From Parabacteroides sp. FAFU027 (GTDB taxonomy: Bacteria > Bacteroidota > Bacteroidia > Bacteroidales > UBA7332), in contig NZ_JAKZKV010000009.1 in NCBI RefSeq assembly GCF_022808675.1, positions 62,001 through 126,000 of the forward strand: a stretch of DNA of 64,000 nt, given 5' to 3'. Made by a program: the position numbers and the translations under genes. Of the stretch, positions 45,544 through 54,066 are shown piece by piece. Each line of letters starts with the position of its first letter. Position 1 is the stretch's first letter. The notes under the pieces were generated by a model. The model was not told where the DNA came from. It saw only the letters and a program-made list of their open reading frames with translations, and did not search any database.

Positions 45544-46320
45544 TTATCGTTTTCTCTTTACAGAAGAATTTGCAGTAGATTTTGCAGTAGTCGGAGCGTC
45601 TTTTACACAGCGGACTGCTAACCCTGTGTATTTTACAGAAGTGTTATCCTTTGAGGCAAGTACAGTACCTCTGTCACTGTTAAATATAGTGTACCATAAA
45701 GATGTAGTTGCTGAAGTTTCATTGATTGTTGAAGTCCAGAAACCGCTCAATTTGTCATAATATTCATATATCTCCCCACGATATCCTGTATTTATCATGA
45801 ATTTCATCTTATTATCAGTATCCTGTATTTCTGCAAGATGCACTCCGTTGGTATTGGTATTTGCTCCTGTAAGGTAATCAATCATTTCTTGCCATTCCTT
45901 GTCCGTTGCTACATGCCAACCTTTGGGGGCAATATTTCGTTTGTCTTTTACTGCGAAGAAATTGTATAACTTTCCAGGCTTAGTATAATCAATCATATTA
46001 CTATAAGCAGATTGCGTTGCTTTTGCCCAGGCTAAAGTATCTAATGTGTTGTCTAAATTAGGAATTGCATCCCCATTCTGAAAATGAACTACTCGTAAAT
46101 TCTCTGCCATCCAAATTCGCTTTCCAATCTTCACCGTTTTATATACATTTCCATCAATGTCCTTAACAGATGACTGGTTGACTATTTCAGGTTCATCAGG
46201 TGAAAGGATTGCAAGAGCCCTTTGAGCTCTTTGTAGCTGATTTAAATAAGCCCTTTGGGCAAAGAATAATTGATTAAATCCCAAGAGACAAAATAGTAAA
46301 ATAAACTTTGTTGTTTTCAT
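45544..46320 (-). CDS. Exported FISUMP-domain protein (Fibrobacter major paralogous domain)
   Basis: 258 residues. A signal peptide (FILLFCLLGFNQLFFAQ) is followed by the domain with DIDGNVYKTVKIGKRIWMAE, APKGWHVATDKEWQEMIDYL, GFWTSTINE and the end GLAVRCVKD. The domain is C-type-lectin-like in its repeated pattern and is found in surface proteins of Bacteroidetes and Fibrobacteres; its role is not established. It lies between the MORN lipoprotein gene and the small membrane protein gene. Confidence 0.85.
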   Translation of the reverse strand: MKTTKFILLFCLLGFNQLFFAQRAYLNQLQRAQRALAILSPDEPEIVNQSSVKDIDGNVYKTVKIGKRIWMAENLRVVHFQNGDAIPNLDNTLDTLAWAKATQSAYSNMIDYTKPGKLYNFFAVKDKRNIAPKGWHVATDKEWQEMIDYLTGANTNTNGVHLAEIQDTDNKMKFMINTGYRGEIYEYYDKLSGFWTSTINETSATTSLWYTIFNSDRGTVLASKDNTSVKYTGLAVRCVKDAPTTAKSTANSSVKRKR

Positions 46321-46346
46321 ATTCTAATTGTGTAATTAATAGTATA

Positions 46347-47459
46347 TTACCTGCATCTCATTGCACATCCTTTTGAGCAGTAAGGCCCCCCAGAGGCTGT
46401 CATAAAATCCCAATAGCCAGATGAGAAACCTCTTGGCAATGAACACCAACCTTCATTGTAATTATAGTATCTGTTGCAGCAATCACATCTTCTCAATGTT
46501 TTACCACTCGCATATTTGGTTTGGGTATCTATACCGCCATCCATGTAGTACCAGACCCAATCTCCATCACGATTGCCATTCTTGAAATTGCCCTTCTGTT
46601 TAATATTTCCATTGTTATAATAATCAACAAACGAGTAGTTGTTATACCCGTTAGTGTAAGTCTTGGTTTCTTTTAGTTTCCCGCTTCCGAAATAATACTT
46701 CCAAGTTCCTTTGTTTTTGCCTTTATCAAAAGATCCCTCATGACTTACTTTTCCATTGTCATTATAATACACCCATTTTCCGTCCATCATATCATCATGG
46801 TACTGCCCAACCATCCGCATTTTTCCATTTAAATAATAAGACACAGATTTCCCATTCTTCTTGTCATCCATGTAGTTAGTTATTCCAGACATCTTCCTTG
46901 TATTACCTTTCTGAAAATACTCAATTGCCTCTCCATTGATAGTCCCATTGAGGTAGTTTTTCTCAACATAGTAAAAGCCTGCCGATGGGTTAAATCTCCC
47001 AGTGATTGTATCAACTATATCTTTCATAGTGTCAATAGCCAGACCTGTAAATAAAGTCAGGTCTTTTTTATCCTCTTTAAAATATGCCTTGCCATTTTTG
47101 TGAATAAGCAGCTTTTCCGATATTTTATTGATATCCCCATTAGGCAGAAATCGTTTGTGCATACTTTCTATCCCTTTATTATACAGCACACTATCCTTTA
47201 TCTTCCCATTTTCAAAATAGGTTAGATAATAGCCATTAAATCTACCGCTGTCAATTTTTGCAGTTAATGAGGTTTGCCCTGACGGAAAAGTCTCTTTTAC
47301 CTTACCCGTAAAAGGAATAGTATCTGTTTTATAACAGAGAATTCCATTTCTACAGGTTAGCTCGTTAAGCTTAACCTCATTTTGAGTGCAACTTACAAGT
47401 AAAATTGTCATCCCTAAAAATAACATTACCCAAAGCTTGTTTTGTTTTAATGATTTCAT
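46347..47459 (-). CDS. MORN-variant (YwqK-like) repeat lipoprotein
   Basis: 370 residues. A lipoprotein signal (MTILLVSC) is followed by about ten repeats of the pattern Y-x-N-G-K-x-x-x-x-G-x-x-x-x-G-x-x-x-G-x-W, for example YYNDNGKVSHEGSFDKGKNK. This is the YwqK/MORN-2 type, sometimes annotated as toxin-antitoxin antitoxin. The C-terminus has eight Cys residues (RRCDCC ... YCSKGCAMRC) that may bind metal or form disulphides. It lies 26 bp upstream of the FISUMP gene; surface exposure is likely. Confidence 0.82.
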   Translation of the reverse strand: MKSLKQNKLWVMLFLGMTILLVSCTQNEVKLNELTCRNGILCYKTDTIPFTGKVKETFPSGQTSLTAKIDSGRFNGYYLTYFENGKIKDSVLYNKGIESMHKRFLPNGDINKISEKLLIHKNGKAYFKEDKKDLTLFTGLAIDTMKDIVDTITGRFNPSAGFYYVEKNYLNGTINGEAIEYFQKGNTRKMSGITNYMDDKKNGKSVSYYLNGKMRMVGQYHDDMMDGKWVYYNDNGKVSHEGSFDKGKNKGTWKYYFGSGKLKETKTYTNGYNNYSFVDYYNNGNIKQKGNFKNGNRDGDWVWYYMDGGIDTQTKYASGKTLRRCDCCNRYYNYNEGWCSLPRGFSSGYWDFMTASGGPYCSKGCAMRCR

Positions 47460-47480
47460 AATACTATCTATTGGTGAAAA

Positions 47481-48227
47481 TTATATTTGAATTGAATTGT
47501 TAGCCATTCGTGATAGAAATACCTCTTTTCTACTTTTTGAAAGAGGTATCTTCTGATTGTTTTTCAGAATGATTATACCATCATTTTCAACCAGCTCGCA
47601 AACATGGGCTAAATTGATAAGATATGATTTGTGTGATCTGTAGAAGTTATTTCGTGATGCCAAAGCTTCAAACTCTTTCAATGTTTTTGACAAAGTAATT
47701 TTCTTACAGTCAATCGTATATACTTCGCAATAAGCACCATCGGCTTTGGCATATAAGAATATGAATTCCTCAATATACTTTATTCCATTTGAGGTTGCTA
47801 ATGGTATTTTAGGAAGGATTTTGGGATATACAGGAAAATGATGAGTTGTGCCAATTTGTTTTTCAGATAATTTCCGCTCATATTTTTTCACTATGGATAA
47901 AATATCAATTTTATTTATCGGTTTTATTAGATAATCAAAGGCATTCCTCTTAATTGCGTTAAAAGCATGTCTTTTGCTATTCGCCATAATTACTATTTCA
48001 AAATCTAAAGTGTCTTTGAAATAATCATTTAAAAAGCAATTACTTTCTTCCTCCAAATCTGCATTTAAAAAAACAATATCAGGGTTATTGGTTTTGATGA
48101 GTTCAACACCACATAACACAGTTGTAGCAACTTCATAGAGCTTTATTTGACTTTCAAAATAGTTGCTTATGAGGTTTGCTATACACTCTTTAGTTGTGTC
48201 TGTGTCAAGTATTATAGCTGTAATCAT
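47481..48227 (-). CDS. LytTR-family response regulator with degenerate receiver
   Basis: 248 residues from the ATG at 48227 (MITAIILDTD). The receiver keeps Asp8/Asp10 and the Lys in YLIKPI, but the phospho-acceptor position is Asn55 (PDIVFLNADLEE instead of the usual Asp). The C-terminal LytTR domain is complete (KADGAYCEVYT, FYRSHKSYLINLAHV, LSKSRKEVF). No sensor kinase is nearby. As first gene of the operon it may regulate the MORN/FISUMP genes without phosphorylation. Confidence 0.88.
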   Translation of the reverse strand: MITAIILDTDTTKECIANLISNYFESQIKLYEVATTVLCGVELIKTNNPDIVFLNADLEEESNCFLNDYFKDTLDFEIVIMANSKRHAFNAIKRNAFDYLIKPINKIDILSIVKKYERKLSEKQIGTTHHFPVYPKILPKIPLATSNGIKYIEEFIFLYAKADGAYCEVYTIDCKKITLSKTLKEFEALASRNNFYRSHKSYLINLAHVCELVENDGIIILKNNQKIPLSKSRKEVFLSRMANNSIQI

Positions 48228-48648
48228 GAAAATTAACCCGTGTTGATACTTCGTAAAAATAGGTCTAAATACTATCCTGAATTCTGCCAATTTGCAAAGT
48301 GCGCATATGAGTTTGTGTAGCTATTGTATTAGTTATTGTGTTGAATTATTACTACTTATTTAGCCACTTTGGAAAGTGGATTAGTTATTCATTCTTGCAC
48401 AAAATTCACCTAATAAGAATTGGTGTTTAGTGTATATAAAATATGATATACTCCCCAACCCTAATTAAGATGCAATATATAAACGATTATACTATGAATA
48501 GTTCGCACTGAAGCAAACTATAGTTAATATCCAGGTAATTAGGCCTTTAACAAATTGTAAACATTCATTTTTACTTGCAAATTGAATGTTTTTGACCATA
48601 TATTTGGCCCGAGCAATAAATATATCTTGAAATAATTATATATAGAGT
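48228..48648. other. Divergent intergenic region with small palindrome
   Basis: 421 bp between the LytTR gene and the 48649 operon, strongly AT-rich. CCACTTTGGAAAGTGG (48364-48379) is a perfect palindrome and a possible operator. TTTG (48603-48606) and TATCTTGA (48623-48630) are a weak promoter candidate for the plus-strand operon. Confidence 0.4.
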
Positions 48649-49749
48649 ATGGATAATAAAGGGTTAAAACAATTGAGACAAGCGCACAAAGGGAAAAAGA
48701 CCATATTTGATTTGGGCATTAAATATAACCACCACCGAGTGAAGCATTTTATTCGGTTTGATAGGTTTGACGAATACGCCAAACTACTTGAAAATGATTT
48801 GATAAAAAACGGAAGGACGCTGCTTTATTTAGCTTCGGGTATAGAGCAGATTGAACGTTATGACAATCTACAATATGACAATATTATTCTTGTTGATTAT
48901 ATGTTCAAAGAATACAAATGTTCAATTATGCCTGATGGCAAAAAGATAATCAGTTTAAATCTGGATGCTTTCGTGGCTATTCAAACACTATTAATGATAA
49001 ATCATCAAATTGATGCTGTTGTTGAAATAAACACAGGGTTCATACATGGTGGAGCAAATTATTGTCTCGCAGGATATGCTCTGGGACTATTATTCCCAAT
49101 ACTAACAGAAGACGTATTAATTATTACATCTCGGAAGTATTATCAGAATTGTGCCATGTACAACATATCAAGTAAAAAAACTTGGCTCAATCTACCTTTT
49201 GCGGAAAAGAAAACCCTCAAACCTGTTGACCTTAATAATTATGATGCTGATGATGAAAAGTACCTTAATCCAGACCTATTTACTCTATATGACTTCTGCA
49301 AAGGAATTAGCGAGGTTGTTTTGCTTAAAAAGAAAGTTCGCAATATCCATACATTCAAACAAGGGGAACTAAATATTCATGTAATCCATTCTTCAATTTT
49401 CAGCCATTTAGATAAGATTGATGCTGGAGTAATGTTGTTTGAAAACGGGTTCCAAGAGGAAATTATAAGGAATAAAACACCATACATTTTAAACGGAAAA
49501 GCAACTTATTCAAGTATAAAATGGTCTGGGGAAAACATCTCTAAAGAGACGATTTATGATATGACAGACATAGATCAATTAAACATGTTATGTCAGGATT
49601 TCAAATTGAATAGTATTGGTATTACACCGATTGGTTGTGATTATTTAGAGCTAATCAATCGCTTATCCGTAATGGAAAATGATTTGGAAAATGTCTATTT
49701 TTTCCATCTTAATCATGGCGATTATAAGTCATTGTACAATATGCAATAA
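48649..49749 (+). CDS. Protein of unknown function with Rossmann-like N-terminal half
   Basis: 366 residues. No family was recognised. The segment at about 57-90 (GRTLLYLASGIEQIERYDNL, then NIILVDYMFKEY) has the beta-strand/glycine-loop/acidic-strand rhythm of a class I methyltransferase or other Rossmann fold, and GFIHGGANYCLAGYALGLLF follows at about 125-145. No signal peptide or clear membrane segment. It is the first of four closely spaced genes (gaps 22, 11 and 60 bp). Confidence 0.7.
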   Translation: MDNKGLKQLRQAHKGKKTIFDLGIKYNHHRVKHFIRFDRFDEYAKLLENDLIKNGRTLLYLASGIEQIERYDNLQYDNIILVDYMFKEYKCSIMPDGKKIISLNLDAFVAIQTLLMINHQIDAVVEINTGFIHGGANYCLAGYALGLLFPILTEDVLIITSRKYYQNCAMYNISSKKTWLNLPFAEKKTLKPVDLNNYDADDEKYLNPDLFTLYDFCKGISEVVLLKKKVRNIHTFKQGELNIHVIHSSIFSHLDKIDAGVMLFENGFQEEIIRNKTPYILNGKATYSSIKWSGENISKETIYDMTDIDQLNMLCQDFKLNSIGITPIGCDYLELINRLSVMENDLENVYFFHLNHGDYKSLYNMQ

Positions 49750-49771
49750 ACGCTCAAAAAATTGATCAGAC

Positions 49772-50254
49772 ATGGAAAAATTCAAATTATCAGATTTCAA
49801 AACCGCAGAATATGTACATCAGAGATGTTTCACTAAATCCAAACATTATTCACGATCTATACTATACCCACTATCAGCTGAAGGGAAATATAATCTACAA
49901 TCAGATTTAGTATTACTTGGGGAAAATGAAATACCAATATTTGAAAGCTATACCTCTAAAGGATACCTATTGATAACAACATCACATATTTATTCTTTTG
50001 TGGATAACCTACGGTATCAGGTGAGAATTGAAGAAATTGTGCTCTCCCAATCCATATGGGATATTATTAAAGAGAGAGATACCAGAACCGAATATGAAGA
50101 ATTTATATATAAAGAAATTGAGACAAAAGAAGGTACTATAGTGCCTTATTATATAGAAAGCGGTGTCGCTGAAAATATAACTCATCAAGTCCTTACAGAA
50201 CTGGTATTCATGTGTAAGAAATATCAGAATAGTATAACCTATCAAGAAAAATAG
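49772..50254 (+). CDS. Small protein of unknown function, possibly PH-like
   Basis: 160 residues with no named family recognised. The middle (GYLLITTSHIYSFVDNLRYQ, then VRIEEIVLS) followed by a long C-terminal helix (NITHQVLTELVFMCKKYQN) recalls the strand-rich core and closing helix of PH-like domains. This is a pattern impression only. It lies 22 bp after the 48649 gene and 11 bp before the next gene, so translation is likely coupled. Confidence 0.65.
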   Translation: MEKFKLSDFKTAEYVHQRCFTKSKHYSRSILYPLSAEGKYNLQSDLVLLGENEIPIFESYTSKGYLLITTSHIYSFVDNLRYQVRIEEIVLSQSIWDIIKERDTRTEYEEFIYKEIETKEGTIVPYYIESGVAENITHQVLTELVFMCKKYQNSITYQEK

Positions 50255-50265
50255 AAATAGCAATT

Positions 50266-51075
50266 ATGAGAAACAAAAACAAAATATACCTCCGACGAGT
50301 TATTGACTACTATTTTAACCCCGAGCGAGATGAAAGTATTGAAGAAAAGCCGAAACTCAAAGAAGCCAAAGAATTTTTATCTCAAAAACTGGATATTCCC
50401 GAGATGTCAGTTTCTATCCTGGCAATCTTGTTTAATAGACAATTTTTGCTTGAAAAAATCACTTCGTTCTACACGATCTCAATCTATATAAGAATAGATG
50501 ATGAGGTTCTTCTCTATAAACACAAACAAGCTTTTGAGGCTTTAATTGACAAAGGGCTGATAGAGGTTGATACACCATATGATTTGGCAAATGCAAAGTT
50601 GACAATAACAGATAAAATACTAAATGAACTGAATATTGATCTTATTAAATTCAAAAATAGTGCAATGTTCATTCTTTTATTTCATCCGTATTTGACAGAA
50701 GATGACATTGCTTTCTTCAAAAGTAACATACATAATGAGTGTTTGGATTTAGGTGAACTTCATCGTACAGCTGTTGTAAATGGATTTTATGTACTTGCCG
50801 AGATGATAGCAAATCAAAACATATACAACATAAACAGGGACGAGCACATGGTGGAATATCTTATAAATTGTGTTTCATTTGAACTGCTTGATTGCATTGA
50901 GTACTTCTTCAAGGACGCAAAATATTTTATAACGCAGAAAACATATGATAGCCTAATTAATCACTTTAAAGGTCGGGAACTATCGGAAGAAAAAGAAGTA
51001 ATAATTAAATACATCAGACAAGAATTTAAGCGACAGAAGCTTGAACGCTTATTGAACAAAACATCAAATAACTAA
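50266..51075 (+). CDS. Helical protein of unknown function
   Basis: 269 residues. The N-terminal ~110 residues (YIRIDDEVLLYKHKQAFEAL, then IDKGLIEVDTPYDLANAKLT) could form a winged helix. The rest is helical with a Lys/Arg-rich end. No catalytic motif was recognised. It is the third gene of the operon. Confidence 0.65.
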   Translation: MRNKNKIYLRRVIDYYFNPERDESIEEKPKLKEAKEFLSQKLDIPEMSVSILAILFNRQFLLEKITSFYTISIYIRIDDEVLLYKHKQAFEALIDKGLIEVDTPYDLANAKLTITDKILNELNIDLIKFKNSAMFILLFHPYLTEDDIAFFKSNIHNECLDLGELHRTAVVNGFYVLAEMIANQNIYNINRDEHMVEYLINCVSFELLDCIEYFFKDAKYFITQKTYDSLINHFKGRELSEEKEVIIKYIRQEFKRQKLERLLNKTSNN

Positions 51076-51135
51076 AGGACAAAGATCCTCCTTGTTCTAT
51101 CTTGAATATTTCATTAATCATTTAAAATTGAATAT

Positions 51136-51504
51136 ATGGACGAAATACCTATTCTTAATCAAAAAGATTTTGAGATGGCTCAATACATCACTCATATTCT
51201 GTTTACCCAGCCTTATGTCATATTCTCATGGGGATATAATAGTCCTGTTGTTGTGAATAATGGAATGTATTTTAAAGTAAATGGGTTCAAACATCAAGGG
51301 TATATTGAAATTAAGTATATAGAACGATATGATTTGTTTGACCTTAAGTTTTTCAATTTTAGGAACAGGATTACTCATTCAGTTAGTATGGTATACGTAG
51401 ATCAGCTAATAAGCATTATTGACGATTATGTTGAGCGAGTAGATAATTACGAGCAAGCGGTAAAAGATGAATATAACAAGCTTTGTCCAATTACCGATAA
51501 CTGA
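51136..51504 (+). CDS. Small conserved-looking protein of unknown function
   Basis: 122 residues. The N-terminal part (DFEMAQYITHILFTQPYVIF, then SWGYNSPVVV) and IEIKYIERYDLFDLKFFNFR suggest a compact alpha/beta domain, with a helix at the end. The look is that of hypothetical proteins on Bacteroidetes mobile elements. Sixty bases separate it from the preceding gene, so it may have its own ribosome-binding context. Confidence 0.65.
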   Translation: MDEIPILNQKDFEMAQYITHILFTQPYVIFSWGYNSPVVVNNGMYFKVNGFKHQGYIEIKYIERYDLFDLKFFNFRNRITHSVSMVYVDQLISIIDDYVERVDNYEQAVKDEYNKLCPITDN

Positions 51505-51633
51505 ATATTCACTTCTGATAAATCTGAATATTATTTTATATCAATCAGATAATCAACTAAATACAAAACAGGCAACTAAAAGAAAAATAAAAAACATTCA
51601 CTTTTGACTTAATCACATAAAACTGAATATTAT

Positions 51634-52233
51634 ATGAGCCGAAAATACAGCCATACCACAGCCGATGTATTGCAGTGGTCAGATGCCATTAATTTAATCG
51701 CAAAACTTGAGAAAGATGAAAATTACAAGATGTCATTATTTATATCTGTATCAATTTTCTTTGGGTTAAGAGTAAGCGATACTTTAAGCATTACATGGGA
51801 ACAAATATTGAATAAAGACCAAACCATCAAAGTAGACTTTGAAGTAATTGAGAAAAAGACGAAAAAATATCGGATAATCAAGATAAATCCAGAACTGGCA
51901 AAACATATACTTTCTTGTTATCAAAAGATGCGTCCGAAATCACTTCAAGAGTTTGTTTTTGTAAGCAATAAGAGATCTGTTTATTCTGTACAAAGAATAA
52001 ATATCATACTAAAAGAGATAAGAGAGAAATATAAAATTGAAATTAAGAACTTCAGTTGCCACTCACTACGTAAATGTTTCGGGGCAGAGCTTTATCGGAG
52101 AGGTGATAAATCGGAACATATGTTGCTGAAATTGTCAATGATTTTCAACCACAGTTCAACTCAAATCACACGCAGGTATATTGGCATACAGAGTGCCGAT
52201 ATTTCAAATATGTATGATGTGCTTACTTTCTGA
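51634..52233 (+). CDS. Catalytic-domain-only tyrosine recombinase next to the type I RM genes
   Basis: 199 residues, much shorter than the integrase at 41217. It begins directly with the catalytic domain: Arg at about 46 (FFGLRVSDTLSITW), His-x-x-Arg at about 143-146 (CHSLRKCFGAELY), His in FNHSSTQ and Tyr in RRYIGIQ. No arm-binding or core-binding domain. In Bacteroidetes, recombinases beside hsdS genes often invert specificity segments, but only one hsdS is present here. A terminator follows. Confidence 0.88.
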   Translation: MSRKYSHTTADVLQWSDAINLIAKLEKDENYKMSLFISVSIFFGLRVSDTLSITWEQILNKDQTIKVDFEVIEKKTKKYRIIKINPELAKHILSCYQKMRPKSLQEFVFVSNKRSVYSVQRINIILKEIREKYKIEIKNFSCHSLRKCFGAELYRRGDKSEHMLLKLSMIFNHSSTQITRRYIGIQSADISNMYDVLTF

Positions 52234-52274
52234 CCCAACAATATTACAAGACAATTGTCTCTTTACTACTTTAT

Positions 52275-52310
52275 AGCGGGATGCTAACTTGTCATCCCGC
52301 TTTCATTTTC
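52275..52310 (+). terminator. Terminator of the solo recombinase gene
   Basis: AGCGGGATG and CATCCCGCT form a 9-bp stem with a 9-nt loop, followed by TTCATTTT. It separates the recombinase from the RM operon. Confidence 0.8.
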
Positions 52311-52425
52311 CAATATTTTGAAACTTCACAGCATGGCACAAAGAATAAAAAGAATACATGCAGGCCTGATAATTATTCTCTGAATACAGATTTATTGAAT
52401 ACACATCCATTATGAGCAAATCTTC

Positions 52426-52459
52426 TACTTTTGATTCTAGCCTAAAAACGCTACTTTTG
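52426..52459 (+). promoter_or_regulatory. Promoter(s) of the hsdM operon
   Basis: TACTTTTG occurs twice, at 52426-52433 and 52452-52459, 26 bp apart. The TTTG of the first copy (52430-52433) also serves as a -33 for the second with an 18-bp spacer. The ATG of hsdM is 39 bp further on. Confidence 0.7.
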
Positions 52460-52497
52460 CGAACTAATTAAACAGCAAAATTTAGGCTATTACATTC

Positions 52498-54063
52498 ATG
52501 TCAGACGACCAAAAGCGACAACTAGAACAGCAACTTTGGAATATAGCAAACACACTCAGAGGAAAAATGCACGCAGATGAATTTCGGGACTATATACTGG
52601 GATTCATTTTTTACAAATATTTATCAGAACGGATGAGTTTTTATGCAGACCTCATCTTAACCCAAGACAAAATTAAATATATAGACATCGACGAGTCTAG
52701 TGAGACGGGAAAAGAATATCTGGAAGCTATCAAAGATGAGTCTTTGGAAAAGCTGGGCTACTTTTTAAAACCGTCCGAACTATTCAGTGAAATAGCTAAA
52801 CGGGGCAACAACAAAGAAGGTGCGGACAATTTTATTCTGGAAGACTTAAAAAAGATCCTCACCAACATAGAGCAGTCCACTATGGGAACAGCAAGTGAGG
52901 ATGATTTCGACAACTTGTTTGAAGACCTCGACATGACCAGTACCAAGCTCGGACGGACAGAATCTGCGAAAAACGAACTCATCGCTAAAGTACTGTATCA
53001 CCTCGACCAGATAGACTTCAAACTTCATGAAACGGATTCGGATGTGCTTGGGGATGCCTACGAATACCTGATTGGTATGTTTGCCAGTGGTGCGGGAAAG
53101 AAAGCGGGGGAGTTCTACACTCCGCAACAGGTGAGTAAGATCCTGGCGAAGATCGTGACCACGGGTAAGACCAAGTTGAAATCAGCCTATGACCCGACCT
53201 GTGGCTCGGCATCCTTACTATTACGATTGGCTAAAGAGACGGAGGTGAGCAACTTCTTCGGTCAGGAGATGAACCGTACCACCTACAACCTTGCCCGAAT
53301 GAACATGATCCTGCATGGTGTACATTACCGTCAATTCGATATACGACAGGAAGACACGTTGGAACACCCGCAACACCTCGATGAGCGGTTTGAAGCTGTG
53401 GTGGCTAATCCGCCATTCTCTGCGAAGTGGAGTGCCAATCCGCTGTTTATGTCTGACGACCGATTCAGCCAGTATGGTAAACTTGCACCAAGCAGTAAAG
53501 CTGACTTTGCATTTGTACAGCACATGATCTACCAATTGGCAGACAACGGTACGATGGCGATTGTATTGCCGCACGGTGCTTTATTCAGAGGGGGGGCGGA
53601 GCTACAGATCAGACGGTATCTGATAGAAGACCGTAACTATCTGGATGCCGTGATCGGATTACCTGCCAATATCTTCTACGGTACTTCTATCCCTACCTGC
53701 ATAACGGTGTTCAAGAAATGCCGTGAATATCCTGAAGATGTCCTCTTTATTGATGCCAGCCAGTATTTTGAGAAGGTGAAAACCCAAAATGTATTGCGGG
53801 AAGAGGATGTTGATCGTATTGTTGAGGCTTATCATGATCGTACAGAAACAGAGAAGTTTAGCAAACGAGCTACTCTAAAAGAGATCGCTGAGAATGATTA
53901 CAACCTAAATATCCCACGCTATGTGGACACCTTCGAAGCAGAAGAGCAGATCGATATTAATGCCTTGGCGGCTGAATTGATGGGATTAGAAAAATCAATG
54001 ACAGAAACTGACCAACTGATCGCAGGATTCTGTGCTGAGCTTAATATTAAAACACCGTTTTAA
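52498..54063 (+). CDS. hsdM: Type I restriction-modification system DNA methyltransferase subunit
   Basis: 521 residues, normal length. An N-terminal helical domain (LWNIANTLRGKMHADEFRDY) precedes the N6-adenine methyltransferase with SAM-binding motif I around residue 233 (YDPTCGSASLLLRLA) and motif IV NPPF at about 304 (VVANPPFSAKW). With HsdS it methylates the target and protects host DNA. It lies 3 bp before hsdS. Its central part is less AT-rich than its neighbours, hinting at a different origin from the rest of the element. Confidence 0.96.
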   Translation: MSDDQKRQLEQQLWNIANTLRGKMHADEFRDYILGFIFYKYLSERMSFYADLILTQDKIKYIDIDESSETGKEYLEAIKDESLEKLGYFLKPSELFSEIAKRGNNKEGADNFILEDLKKILTNIEQSTMGTASEDDFDNLFEDLDMTSTKLGRTESAKNELIAKVLYHLDQIDFKLHETDSDVLGDAYEYLIGMFASGAGKKAGEFYTPQQVSKILAKIVTTGKTKLKSAYDPTCGSASLLLRLAKETEVSNFFGQEMNRTTYNLARMNMILHGVHYRQFDIRQEDTLEHPQHLDERFEAVVANPPFSAKWSANPLFMSDDRFSQYGKLAPSSKADFAFVQHMIYQLADNGTMAIVLPHGALFRGGAELQIRRYLIEDRNYLDAVIGLPANIFYGTSIPTCITVFKKCREYPEDVLFIDASQYFEKVKTQNVLREEDVDRIVEAYHDRTETEKFSKRATLKEIAENDYNLNIPRYVDTFEAEEQIDINALAAELMGLEKSMTETDQLIAGFCAELNIKTPF

Positions 54064-54066
54064 ACT

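Noticed and set aside
46347-47459. Toxin-antitoxin pair for the YwqK-like protein
   Set aside because: The protein is a secreted lipoprotein and no toxin gene is adjacent.
47481-48227. Ordinary phosphorylated LytTR response regulator
   Set aside because: The phospho-acceptor position is Asn, so a normal two-component mechanism is not supported by the sequence.
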